Positions 55,876 to 63,806 of a stretch of DNA of 64,000 nt are shown in pieces. The DNA comes from Clostridia bacterium. Lineage in GTDB: Bacteria > Bacillota > Clostridia > Lutisporales > Lutisporaceae. Location: contig DASPIR010000024.1 in the NCBI GenBank assembly GCA_035628995.1, forward strand, positions 1 to 64,000. The letters are read 5' to 3'. The translations under genes and the position numbers were made by a program. Position 1 is the first letter of the stretch; each line of letters opens with the position of its first letter. The notes below the pieces were generated by a model, which worked only from the letters and a program-made list of their open reading frames with translations, did no database searches and had not been told where the DNA came from.

Positions 55876-56559
55876 TTGATAACAGACAAAAGTATAAGGC
55901 AAAAAAGAATGAGAGTACTTATAATATATATTTTAATATTTTTTACAGTATGGACTATTTATGAGTTGGTTTTTTCTACAAATGTTTATAGTAATAATGA
56001 TGTTTTGAATATTATAGTAAAAAATAGTATTAAATATATTGTCTGGACTGTTCCTGTTTTCATACTTCTCAAATATATTTATAAAACAAATCCGATTTCA
56101 TATCTAAAATTAAATAGTAATGCGATAAGAGGGCTAATATGGGGAATTGTTATTGGAATTTTTATAGTTATATACCATGTTATAAGAAATTATATTATGG
56201 GAGATGGTAAGTTTGATTTTAATATTGATATATACACATGGATACATAGAATTATTCTAATAGGTTTAACAGAAGAAATTGTATTCAGAGGATTTATATT
56301 GCAGAAACTCCAAGAGGGAATAGAATTCAAGTATGCCAATGCTATATCATCAGTTTTATTTGTACTGATACATTTTCCTAAATGGTATATGAGTGGAATA
56401 CTGAGTTTTGAAAAAATTACTTACTTTATTTTATCCACAGCGTTTGTATTGGGATTTGGATTATTGCAAGGATATGTATTGAAAAGAACAAAATCTTTAT
56501 GGGCATGCATGATAATTCATTCATTTAACAATCTAATTAGTACAGCTATGAAGGTTTAA
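55876..56559 (+). CDS. CPBP (CAAX/Abi) family intramembrane protease (cassette 14)
   Basis: 227 residues with about seven membrane helices. Motif 1 LTEEIVFRGFIL (EExxxR), motif 2 FVLIHFP and motif 3 MIIHSFNN supply the predicted Glu and His residues. Relatives process prenylated or bacteriocin-type peptides or act in immunity. The start is TTG behind AAGGAGGG. Confidence 0.86.
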   Translation: MITDKSIRQKRMRVLIIYILIFFTVWTIYELVFSTNVYSNNDVLNIIVKNSIKYIVWTVPVFILLKYIYKTNPISYLKLNSNAIRGLIWGIVIGIFIVIYHVIRNYIMGDGKFDFNIDIYTWIHRIILIGLTEEIVFRGFILQKLQEGIEFKYANAISSVLFVLIHFPKWYMSGILSFEKITYFILSTAFVLGFGLLQGYVLKRTKSLWACMIIHSFNNLISTAMKV

Positions 56560-56568
56560 GTGCTTTAA

Positions 56569-56619
56569 GGCGCCGCGTCCATGTGGCTCTGCCGTTGGAG
56601 CCCGCCACACATCGCAGAA
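56569..56619 (+). repeat. End of cassette 14: class I hairpin and broken attC left box
   Basis: GGCGCCGCGTCCATGTGGCT is followed by CCCGCCACACATCGCAGAA, which complements the cassette 14 start (55807 onward) in 15 of 19. The box stops at the point where IS110-like sequence begins, the same position as in site 7. Confidence 0.75.
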
Positions 56620-57106
56620 ATCAGCTAATCGCAGTCAAGAGGTTAAGGAAAATGAATTTTCCCAGGATAAGCTTTCTCTTGCAGCAGCGATAAGCATGTC
56701 CACCTTTTGGTTACACTAATCATTGGAGTGTTTAGATAGTTTAATTAAGCTAAAGAGCTCTTCACGTTTGGCAGAAAGAACAGCCTCAGGTGAAGGGAAC
56801 GAAGAAATCACCCTTAGGGATGTTGGATTGCACAAGTGATCAAACACAGTATCGTATCTTGGAAATATCAGGGTGAATAGGCTTCTGAACTTCAATTGGG
56901 TTTCAGTATGCAATGTGTTAAATCCATCCCACTGTCTGCAAAGGCTCCGTAGTTCTTGCACATCATGCTTCTGCTCCTTGAAGGGTTTTAAATCATTAGT
57001 GTAATAGACCTGTGCAATACGGTAAGTATCAATGGGGTCAGACTTAATCTTACGGATTGATTTGCGCTTCTGCATACTGGTTTGGAGAGGGTTAAGCACA
57101 TATACA
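56620..57106 (-). pseudogene. Remnant of an IS110-family element (truncated transposase)
   Basis: The left end (ATCAGCTAATCGCAGTCAAG) matches 48020-48040. Then a deletion joins to sequence matching 48657-49090 of the intact copy at roughly 90%. The surviving frame (56716-57099) contains IRKIKSDPIDTYRIAQVYYT but lacks both the first catalytic Asp and the C-terminal domain, with a stop after HSND. The right end and the rest of the attC are missing. Confidence 0.88.
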
Positions 57107-57220
57107 CTCTTTCTTAAAACAGCATAATTAACTATTGAATAAAACTAGTATAATTCTTATTTGGACTAATAATCTTATTTAGTATTATCTACTAGTAGAA
57201 TCCTAGGAAATAGATATTAG
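57107..57220 (+). repeat. Second copy of the cassette 3 leader
   Basis: This stretch matches 43051-43170 (CTTTCTTAAAACAGCAT, AACTATTGAATAAAAC, ACTAATAATCTTATTTAG, AGATATTAG) with scattered changes. It abuts the IS remnant, marking a rearrangement that brought cassette sequence outside the recognisable array. Confidence 0.8.
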
Positions 57221-57369
57221 CTTCTATGCTGTTTGAACCTGATAAGTTGACTGAAAGCGATATAGGCAAGTTATCGAAGATCTTCTAATGTAAAAGTATG
57301 TCAATATGAACTAAATCATAATCCTAGATAGGGAGCGAAATATTCTTAAATGAGAGGTAAGAATGAGAT

Positions 57370-57543
57370 ATGATTAATAAAGCAAAAGTATTAATTGGAG
57401 CGATTATTTTATCTTTGATTTCTTTAGGATGGATTATTGGGGATGTATTCTTGTCTGACTATGGAGTATTGATATATTTTGGCTTAGTTGCAGCCATATT
57501 ATTTTTAATAGTTATAATTAATTTTAAATCGAAGAAGGTGTAA
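57370..57543 (+). CDS. Small membrane protein, 57 aa
   Basis: MINKAKVLIGAIILSLIS starts a product with two helices (about 5-22 and 32-51) and a basic end. AGAGGTAAG lies upstream. It may be the cargo of a lost cassette, since a copy of a cassette leader lies just before it, but no attC follows. Confidence 0.5.
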   Translation: MINKAKVLIGAIILSLISLGWIIGDVFLSDYGVLIYFGLVAAILFLIVIINFKSKKV

Positions 57544-57631
57544 TATAGACTTCCTTTTTATAATTGCTGAACAAGAGCCATTTCATAAGAACTTATTTAT
57601 TGTATATTATACGACTTTAGGGGGAAAGCAT

Positions 57632-57967
57632 ATGAGCAAAAAACTTTTATATATTAAACTAGGACATACAATAATATGGATTTTTTACGTTTTTGTAATT
57701 TTTTATGTTTTATATTCAGGGATATATAACAAGATAGATATTTATACGTGGGTAGCTATTGGTTTAGTAATTTTTGAGGGAATAGTCTTGATGATTTTTA
57801 AAGGTAAATGCCCTTTTACTATTTTAGGATATAAATATACCGAGAATCCTGAAGTTGGTTTTGACATATTTTTGCCGAAATGGTTAGCAAAGAATAATAA
57901 AGCAATATTTACAACAATATTTATTATTGGAATAATTACGATTGTTTACAGAGAAGCGAAGATATGA
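57632..57967 (+). CDS. Hypothetical membrane protein
   Basis: 111 residues with three helices and a conserved-looking core GKCPFTILGYKYTENP then FLPKWLAKNN. No function is known. AGGGGGAAAG precedes ATG. It ends just before the acetyltransferase gene. Confidence 0.65.
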   Translation: MSKKLLYIKLGHTIIWIFYVFVIFYVLYSGIYNKIDIYTWVAIGLVIFEGIVLMIFKGKCPFTILGYKYTENPEVGFDIFLPKWLAKNNKAIFTTIFIIGIITIVYREAKI

Positions 57968-57983
57968 TTTGGGAGGAATAAAA

Positions 57984-58424
57984 TTGGATAATATACATAG
58001 ATTGAAAGAAGTTCACTTAAAAAGCTGTACAGAATTATACATGAAAGTATTTAATGCAGAGCCATGGAATGATGAATGGACTACGGAATCCGCATATAAC
58101 AGACTTAACGACATACTCATATCGCCAAATTTTATTGGTGTTTATTATGAGAAAGATAATGAAATAAAAGCTGCAGTATTTGGCAACTGTGAACATTGGT
58201 TTGAAGGCATGCATTACGATTTGAAGGAAATGTTTGTCTCAACAGAATTGCAAGGAAGAGGTATCGGAAGCAAACTGCTGAAATACTTGGAAGAACGATT
58301 GAAAAAACTAGGAGTAATTACGATATTGCTTTTTACATCAAAAGAGAATAGAACGAGTTACTTTTATGAGAAAAGTGGCTTTAGTGAGCTTGAGGATATG
58401 ACTATGATGGCTAAAGATATTTAG
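57984..58424 (+). CDS. GNAT family N-acetyltransferase
   Basis: 146 residues. The acetyl-CoA loop is ELQGRGIGSKLLKYLEE, with LFTSKENRTSYFYEKSGF after it. TTG 57984 follows GGGAGGAATAAA. The frame is open further upstream but would overlap the previous gene. Confidence 0.82.
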   Translation: MDNIHRLKEVHLKSCTELYMKVFNAEPWNDEWTTESAYNRLNDILISPNFIGVYYEKDNEIKAAVFGNCEHWFEGMHYDLKEMFVSTELQGRGIGSKLLKYLEERLKKLGVITILLFTSKENRTSYFYEKSGFSELEDMTMMAKDI

Positions 58425-58448
58425 TGATATTGTACGGGGGGTGCTAGA

Positions 58449-59360
58449 TTGAAAATATTAAAGACATGCTTTGAGTTTTTATGGAAGGGTTTGGTGATAG
58501 GATTTCTAAATTTAGTAACTCTAACGATAGTTGGTGGAGTTCTTACAAGCCTTGGAGTGAAATTCCCTGAGGTAAAAGGTGATTTCAGTTTTATCTTATA
58601 TATCATGTTTTTATCCGGATTTATTATTTCAATTATTGGTGGAATAATTGTTAAGCAGCTGCACTTACCGAAATCAAAGGTCTTCGTTGCTCTATTTCTA
58701 ATGTTTTTTTTGAATGTTGTTACACAGATGCTGGAGGCATTGTTCTTTGCTCCTGGGTTAGTGAGTTGGGAAACTGCGCCAGCGATATTTGGACAACAAT
58801 CTATAATGTATCTTTTTATAAGCGCTGGAATTACATTGTTATTTAGATATAATGGGGAAACAGAACAAGCTGGAAAAAGGCAAAAGAGGAGTTGGCGCGG
58901 ATGGCTCGGGAGAATACTTGTGAGTTCTGGCAGTTATGTGCTGTTTTATTTTATTTTCGGAAGTATCAATGCAGCGTTGATTACTGGAGATTATTATAGG
59001 TCTGAAATTAGCGGACTGCATCTACCAAGTACACTTGAAATATTAATGCTGGAACCTATCCGCGCAGCTTTGCTGGTTTTATCTGTTATACCACTTATAA
59101 TGTATTTGAGAGTATCAAAGAAAAAATGCGCGGCAATAGTGGGGATGGTACTTTTTATTTTAGGTGGATTACTTCCTATGCTCCAGCAATTAAATACTTT
59201 ACCAACAGCAGTTGCAGTAAGCAGTATTTTCGAAATGTTTTTTCAGTTCTTTTTAACTGGAGTAGTTATAACTTATATTTTCCTATATGAAAAGCCTACT
59301 ATTCAGGAATCACCTTCTGTGTCAGATGCTGAAAAAGGTAATGGATCAGGTTTAAACTAA
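58449..59360 (+). CDS. Multi-pass membrane protein, unknown function
   Basis: 303 residues with about eight hydrophobic segments and a basic central loop (ETEQAGKRQKRSWRGW). The start is TTG behind GGGGGGTG. No family was recognised. The stop lies inside the following terminator stem. Confidence 0.65.
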   Translation: MKILKTCFEFLWKGLVIGFLNLVTLTIVGGVLTSLGVKFPEVKGDFSFILYIMFLSGFIISIIGGIIVKQLHLPKSKVFVALFLMFFLNVVTQMLEALFFAPGLVSWETAPAIFGQQSIMYLFISAGITLLFRYNGETEQAGKRQKRSWRGWLGRILVSSGSYVLFYFIFGSINAALITGDYYRSEISGLHLPSTLEILMLEPIRAALLVLSVIPLIMYLRVSKKKCAAIVGMVLFILGGLLPMLQQLNTLPTAVAVSSIFEMFFQFFLTGVVITYIFLYEKPTIQESPSVSDAEKGNGSGLN

Positions 59361-59378
59361 TCCATTACCTTTATTTTT
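59335..59378. terminator. Bidirectional terminator between convergent genes
   Basis: AAGGTAATGGAT and ATCCATTACCTT pair over 12 bp, with A and T runs on both sides. Confidence 0.88.
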
Positions 59379-59385
59379 ATTACAA

Positions 59386-60483
59386 CTATACGTTAAATCT
59401 AAAGTTTACGACGTCGCCATCTTTCATGATGTATTCTTTACCTTCAATCCTCACAAGTCCTTTTTCCTTAGCAGATGTCATGCTGCCACCATGAGCCATT
59501 AGATCATCATAAGCTATTATCTCGGCACGGATGAAGCCTCTTTCTATATCAGAGTGAATTTTACCGGCTGCTTGAGGCGCCGGGGTACCGGCTTTTATGG
59601 TCCATGCTCTTGACTCCATAGGTCCTGCAGTCAAAAAGCTTATAAGTCCCAGCAGCTTGTAGCTTGCCTGTACTAATTTATCGAGGCCTGATTTATCAAG
59701 TCCCAGATCATTAAGGAATTCGATTCTTTCTTCCTCTGGCAACTGTGATATCTCTTCTTCTATCTGCGCAGAAACAACAACCACTTCAGCATCTTCTGTA
59801 GACGCAAATTTTCTTACACTTGCTACATGAGGGTTTGAGTTGCCATCATTGGCCAAATCTTCTTCAGCTACATTGGCGACATAAATAATTGGCTTTGAGC
59901 TTAGGAGATTGAAGGATTTAACAAGCTCTTTCTGCTCATCGGACAGGTCCAATGTTCTAATTGATTTACCTTCGCCCATCACTGCCATTGCATTTTGAAT
60001 TAATTCAACCTCAGCAGCTAAAGTTTTATCTCCCTTTGCGGCTTTCTGAGATCTTTGAAGTCTTCTTTCAAGCAGCTCAATATCGGAGAATATTAACTCA
60101 AAATTTATCGTTTCGATATCTCTAAGAGGATTTACGCTTCCATCTACATGGACAATGTCTCCATCTTCGAAACACCTGACAACATGCACGATAGCTTCAA
60201 CTTCGCGGATATGTGAAAGAAACTTATTTCCCAGTCCCTCTCCTTTACTTGCACCTTTTACTAGTCCTGCTATATCATAGAATTCAATAGCAGTTGGGAC
60301 TATTTTCTTTGATGCATATATCTCAGCTAGTTTTGTCAGTCTTTCGTCAGGTACTGCAACTACACCTACGTTTGGCTCAATTGTACAGAATGGGTAATTG
60401 GCAGATTCTGCTCCAGCTTGGGTAATAGCGTTAAAGAGTGTGCTTTTTCCTACATTTGGTAGACCTACAATTCCAAGTTTCAT
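59386..60483 (-). CDS. ychF: Redox-regulated ATPase / GTPase YchF
   Basis: 365 residues, Obg-like. P-loop [34 protein letters not shown], the NxxE motif (YVANVAEED) that gives ATP preference, a helical insertion, and a C-terminal TGS domain ([29 protein letters not shown]). It is a conserved single gene linked to translation and stress. Confidence 0.96.
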   Translation of the reverse strand: MKLGIVGLPNVGKSTLFNAITQAGAESANYPFCTIEPNVGVVAVPDERLTKLAEIYASKKIVPTAIEFYDIAGLVKGASKGEGLGNKFLSHIREVEAIVHVVRCFEDGDIVHVDGSVNPLRDIETINFELIFSDIELLERRLQRSQKAAKGDKTLAAEVELIQNAMAVMGEGKSIRTLDLSDEQKELVKSFNLLSSKPIIYVANVAEEDLANDGNSNPHVASVRKFASTEDAEVVVVSAQIEEEISQLPEEERIEFLNDLGLDKSGLDKLVQASYKLLGLISFLTAGPMESRAWTIKAGTPAPQAAGKIHSDIERGFIRAEIIAYDDLMAHGGSMTSAKEKGLVRIEGKEYIMKDGDVVNFRFNV

Positions 60484-60649
60484 TTAATTTGTCCTTTCTA
60501 TAATAAAAAGTATTACTTTGATAGTCTAAACGGCTTAAAACTAATATTGCCACAAAATAAAATTATATTATAGATGAGGGATAAGTGCAACTTTTGTATT
60601 GCAAATTTATTTCATAATATTCAGAAAGACATATAAAGGGGGTGAACAT

Positions 60650-60676
60650 ATGGAAGGAATTTACTGTAATATATAG
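60650..60676 (+). CDS. Possible 8-codon leader peptide
   Basis: ATG with an excellent AAAGGGGGTGA site encodes MEGIYCNI and stops 46 bp before the GNAT gene. The ribosome site is better than those of many real genes here, so a translational leader is possible. Confidence 0.3.
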   Translation: MEGIYCNI

Positions 60677-60721
60677 AATTATAGTCTTATATGAATATTA
60701 ATACAGGGAGGAAGTGTGAGG

Positions 60722-61258
60722 ATGAAAACAGTAAACTTGAAAGATGGAAGGAAAATAACTATTCGGAATGCTTCGAAGTCCGATGCTGCATCAATGCTAA
60801 AGTTTATAGATATTATTTGCAGGGAGACTGCTTATCTTACTTTTGGTGAGGGCGAATTTCAAATGTCTATTGAAGAAGAGGAAAATTTGATTGAAAGTAA
60901 AAGTAAAACTGACAATGCTCTATTCTTAGTTGCTGAGATCAATGACGAAATTGTTGGGAACTTGAGCTTTAGTGCTGGAATGCGAAAGAGATTAAGACAT
61001 GTTGGAGAGTTTGGAGTTAGTGTCAGAGGCGATCATTGGGGACTTGGAATCGGGAGGGCATTAATTGAATATTTGATTGATTGGGCTGGAACGACTGGTA
61101 TAGTAAGAAAGATCAACCTAAGGGTAAGAACGGATAATGAGAAGGCAATCAAACTCTATAAGAGTCTTGGTTTTGAAGTGGAAGGAAGATTATTAAGAGA
61201 TCTTATGATTGATAACAAGTTTTTTGATAGTTACCAAATGGGACTAAAGTTAGATTAA
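60722..61258 (+). CDS. GNAT family N-acetyltransferase
   Basis: 178 residues. VGEFGVSVRGDHWGLGIGRALIEYLI is the acetyl-CoA region (key GLGIGRAL), then LRVRTDNEKAIKLYKSLGF. Most similar in layout to RimI/ribosomal-protein or spermidine-type acetyltransferases. ATG 60722 follows GGGAGGAA. Confidence 0.85.
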   Translation: MKTVNLKDGRKITIRNASKSDAASMLKFIDIICRETAYLTFGEGEFQMSIEEEENLIESKSKTDNALFLVAEINDEIVGNLSFSAGMRKRLRHVGEFGVSVRGDHWGLGIGRALIEYLIDWAGTTGIVRKINLRVRTDNEKAIKLYKSLGFEVEGRLLRDLMIDNKFFDSYQMGLKLD

Positions 61259-61271
61259 CAGGGAGATATCT

Positions 61272-61523
61272 ATGAATTGCTATGAGATGAAGAACTGCTG
61301 TTTTAACGGCACCAATCCACAGGGATCAAAATGTCCTCCGCATCAGATGCAAATAGGCTGTTGGGAGTATGATTGGTTAAGCTTTTATACTATTATGCTA
61401 GAATGTGAAGAGAAATACAAATGGCGCGATATCATGTTGGAAAAGTGTCCTGAATGTGTTGTTTACTGTCTGCATAAACATGAAATAGATAGAATACTTG
61501 AAGGGTTAAAGAATTCGCAGTAA
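61272..61523 (+). CDS. Cysteine-rich small protein, probable metal binding
   Basis: 83 residues with eleven Cys (MNCYEMKNCCFNG, KCPPHQ, GCWEYDW, LEKCPECVVYCLHKH), recalling two-CW-type domains. It lies in a run of acetyltransferase genes. Function unknown. Confidence 0.65.
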   Translation: MNCYEMKNCCFNGTNPQGSKCPPHQMQIGCWEYDWLSFYTIMLECEEKYKWRDIMLEKCPECVVYCLHKHEIDRILEGLKNSQ

Positions 61524-61550
61524 CAATTAGCAAATAAGTGAGGAAATTAA

Positions 61551-62003
61551 ATGATTAGATTTTTAAAAGCATCGGAAGAGGATGCAGAATCGTTGGTAAA
61601 AATTCAGATTAGAGCCTTTTCTATAGATGTTGATTTTTGTGGAGAAGGACCTCCTGGTTATGACTCAGTTGAAAGACAAATCGAATTAATGGGAAGTCAT
61701 ATTTACTATAAGATAGTTGATGAGGATAAACTCATTGGAGGTTTTTATATACACTCCAAACAAAATGGGTATTACGAAATCATAAGACTATTTGTTGAAC
61801 CGACCTATCAAGGTAAGGGGATAGGCTGCATGGCTTTGAAGTATATTGAAGAGTTGTTTGATGATTTAGGGCTGCTTGAATTGGAGGCATCAGACTTCAG
61901 AAAGGATAACCATGCTTTTTATAAGAGCAGGGGATATGTGAAGGTCGGAGAGAAAGAGTATTCTGAGGGTGGTTTTTCTTACATATACCAGAAGATTTTC
62001 TGA
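61551..62003 (+). CDS. GNAT family N-acetyltransferase
   Basis: 150 residues, acetyl-CoA loop EPTYQGKGIGCMALKYIEE and DNHAFYKSRGYVKVGEKEY. GAGGAAATTAA precedes ATG. Cotranscribed with neighbours. Confidence 0.84.
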   Translation: MIRFLKASEEDAESLVKIQIRAFSIDVDFCGEGPPGYDSVERQIELMGSHIYYKIVDEDKLIGGFYIHSKQNGYYEIIRLFVEPTYQGKGIGCMALKYIEELFDDLGLLELEASDFRKDNHAFYKSRGYVKVGEKEYSEGGFSYIYQKIF

Positions 62004-62041
62004 TCTTTAAGTACAACATCAGGGAAAAGGGGCAAATTAAA

Positions 62042-62464
62042 ATGGAATTAAGATATGCGACATTGAATGATTTACAGGGTGTCTATAAGCTGATTTGTGA
62101 GCTAGAAATGACAGGGATGCCAATTATAGAATTTGAGAGCATATATTCGCAGAACATAAATAGGAATGATGTTCACTATTTAGTCGTTGAGGAGAAGGGT
62201 GAATTAATTGCTTTTGCAAGTATGCATATACAAAGTCTTTTACATCATTCTGCAGATGTCGCTGAGATTCAAGAGTTGATTATTCAAAATGACTTCAGGG
62301 GCAAAGGCACTGGTTCGAAGCTAATAGATAAATTGGTTGAAATAAGTAAAGAAAAGAAATGTGAGCTTATAGAAGTATCCTGTAATAGAAAGAGAATAGA
62401 TTCACATGAATTTTATGAACATAATGGTTTCAGTAAAAGCCATTATAAATTTACTTTACGCTGA
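62042..62464 (+). CDS. GNAT family N-acetyltransferase
   Basis: 140 residues with IIQNDFRGKGTGSKLIDKLVE as acetyl-CoA loop and SHEFYEHNGFSKSHYKF at the end. Third acetyltransferase of this group; different enough from the others not to be a recent duplicate. Confidence 0.84.
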   Translation: MELRYATLNDLQGVYKLICELEMTGMPIIEFESIYSQNINRNDVHYLVVEEKGELIAFASMHIQSLLHHSADVAEIQELIIQNDFRGKGTGSKLIDKLVEISKEKKCELIEVSCNRKRIDSHEFYEHNGFSKSHYKFTLR

Positions 62465-62478
62465 ATATCTTAGGAATA

Positions 62479-62625
62479 ATGCAGCAAATACTTAACAAAT
62501 CCTTGGAGCATGCTTGCTACGGTTATATAAAGTATTTGTATAATAACCGGGAGAGCTTGAAAGTGATGCATCCATGGACTGAAGAGGCATATATTTACTT
62601 AACCCAAAAGCTCACAGGTGTTTGA
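62479..62625 (+). CDS. Small hypothetical ORF, 48 aa
   Basis: It encodes MQQILNKSLEHACYGYIKYL and continues to KLTGV. The ribosome site is weak (TAGGAAT). It may be a fragment of a longer regulator or a spurious ORF. Confidence 0.3.
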   Translation: MQQILNKSLEHACYGYIKYLYNNRESLKVMHPWTEEAYIYLTQKLTGV

Positions 62626-62636
62626 TTTTTAAACAT

Positions 62637-62667
62637 AAAAAAAGCCTCCGATATAGGGAGGCCATAA
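62637..62667 (-). terminator. Terminator of the minus-strand pair
   Basis: GGCCTCCC/GGAGGC stem followed on the minus strand by a run of Ts. Confidence 0.82.
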
Positions 62668-62679
62668 AATCTTTGTATT

Positions 62680-62844
62680 TTACTTGGCTGGTTTTGTTTT
62701 CACAGGCTTTCTATAAATAAGGCTTTCAAAAAAATCCCTAGGGGTCATAGTTTTACCTTTTTTATGCTTTAAATCTACAGCCGCAATATTACTTAAATAC
62801 ATTCCATTTCCTTTAGAAACGATTTTTACCTTATCAACTGTCAT
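62680..62844 (-). CDS. Small hypothetical protein, 54 aa
   Basis: Basic product MTVDKVKIVSKGNGMYLSNI...; the start is set at 62844 behind AGGCAGGTG, because the longer frame from 62895 overlaps the upstream gene's end and lacks a ribosome site. No family was recognised. Confidence 0.45.
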   Translation of the reverse strand: MTVDKVKIVSKGNGMYLSNIAAVDLKHKKGKTMTPRDFFESLIYRKPVKTKPAK

Positions 62845-62882
62845 AAAAACACCTGCCTTAATAAGAATTATATCACCACAGT

Positions 62883-63719
62883 TTAGTATACGCAATTGAA
62901 AAAATTATAGAGACCAGCAAGACTTTTCTTATAGTTATTCGTTATTTTATGAGCATATGTTAATTGTATCTTTCTTTCATTATTTGTCTTTTTACTCCAA
63001 GTAAAACTTTGGTCTATGCAATTTATACTAATGACAAATACCACTTTTGAATCTGATTCATTTTTCTTAATAGGTATATTTATTCTATATATTATGTTTT
63101 GCTTTGACCAATTCAAGATATTGGCAGGCAGACCCTTGTACTCAGCATCATTAATTTCTGCAAAGTTGATTGTGTTTCCAGCTTGCAGCAATACCGTTTT
63201 TCCTGTACTTGTATTCCTATAATCTTTAATAATCCCATCCCAATTCGGTTCGGATAGTATTCCAGGCATTCCGGAATGACCGATTCTTACAACTTTCCAA
63301 ATTATTTTGTCCCAGAATACTCTTTTCACAAAGAATAAAGATATGAATAAATCATTTCCATAGTATTTTTTGTGCTCAAGAAATTCTTTTCTAATGTCAT
63401 CTAGCAAATTCTGTATTTCTTCGTTGATAAACTCATTGGCATAAGAAATATGATGCTCCATCTTTTTAATCTTTAGGACTTTAAAAATCAAGAAAGATAT
63501 TGAGGTGCCTGTGCAATATAGTATTATTGCTGCTGTTATCGTTAGCTCGTCCAGTCTGGTCAATGCTTTAATACTATTCATGATAGCGCTACTGCCTATA
63601 AGAGTAGGCAGAACAAAAGCCAACATTGTACCTAGAAAGGATATTATATAATATTTCTGCAGTTTCTGCATCAGAAGGCCTAGTACCAGTGCCACAACGC
63701 ATATAACAAAGCTAAGCAT
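62883..63719 (-). CDS. Membrane protein with C-terminal soluble domain, unknown function
   Basis: 278 residues. Three N-terminal helices (about 3-20, 26-46, 61-82), then a cytoplasmic domain with HISYANEFINEEIQNLLDDI. No family was recognised. A GGTAAGAGAT stretch precedes ATG. Confidence 0.6.
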   Translation of the reverse strand: MLSFVICVVALVLGLLMQKLQKYYIISFLGTMLAFVLPTLIGSSAIMNSIKALTRLDELTITAAIILYCTGTSISFLIFKVLKIKKMEHHISYANEFINEEIQNLLDDIRKEFLEHKKYYGNDLFISLFFVKRVFWDKIIWKVVRIGHSGMPGILSEPNWDGIIKDYRNTSTGKTVLLQAGNTINFAEINDAEYKGLPANILNWSKQNIIYRINIPIKKNESDSKVVFVISINCIDQSFTWSKKTNNERKIQLTYAHKITNNYKKSLAGLYNFFNCVY

Positions 63720-63806
63720 ATCTCTTACCTCCGCAAAACACTTGCTTATATTATACCATAAAATGGGATAATATGAAAAGTTTTGTAGGATTAACTAATT
63801 TATCTG

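Larger units (their letters stand above)
40322..56619 (+). mobile_element. Integron-like gene-cassette array (about 14 cassettes, no integrase in window)
   Basis: Fourteen units lie head to tail, each bounded by GTT-type core boxes and ending in a GC-rich palindrome with the paired boxes RYYYAAC...CTCACG...CGTGAG...GTTRRRY expected of integron attC sites. Each unit's first bases complement its own last bases (for example unit 44022-45096: 13 of 14; unit 50432-51126: 16 of 18; unit 51997-52986: 16 of 18), as required for a circular cassette opened at G|TT. Cargo genes are unrelated, and all but the first two units read left to right. An integrase gene is not present here, so the cluster is a CALIN-like array unless its integrase lies elsewhere. 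Confidence 0.85.

Noticed and set aside
40322-56619. Group II intron or CRISPR explanation for the repeats
   Set aside because: No reverse transcriptase or domain V sequence, and repeats are 78-200 bp, palindromic and spaced by genes rather than 30-40 bp spacers.
40322-56619. Simple REP/MITE insertions behind each gene
   Set aside because: MITEs would have constant ends and target duplications. Here the outer ends vary between units and instead match the opposite end of the same unit, which fits cassettes.
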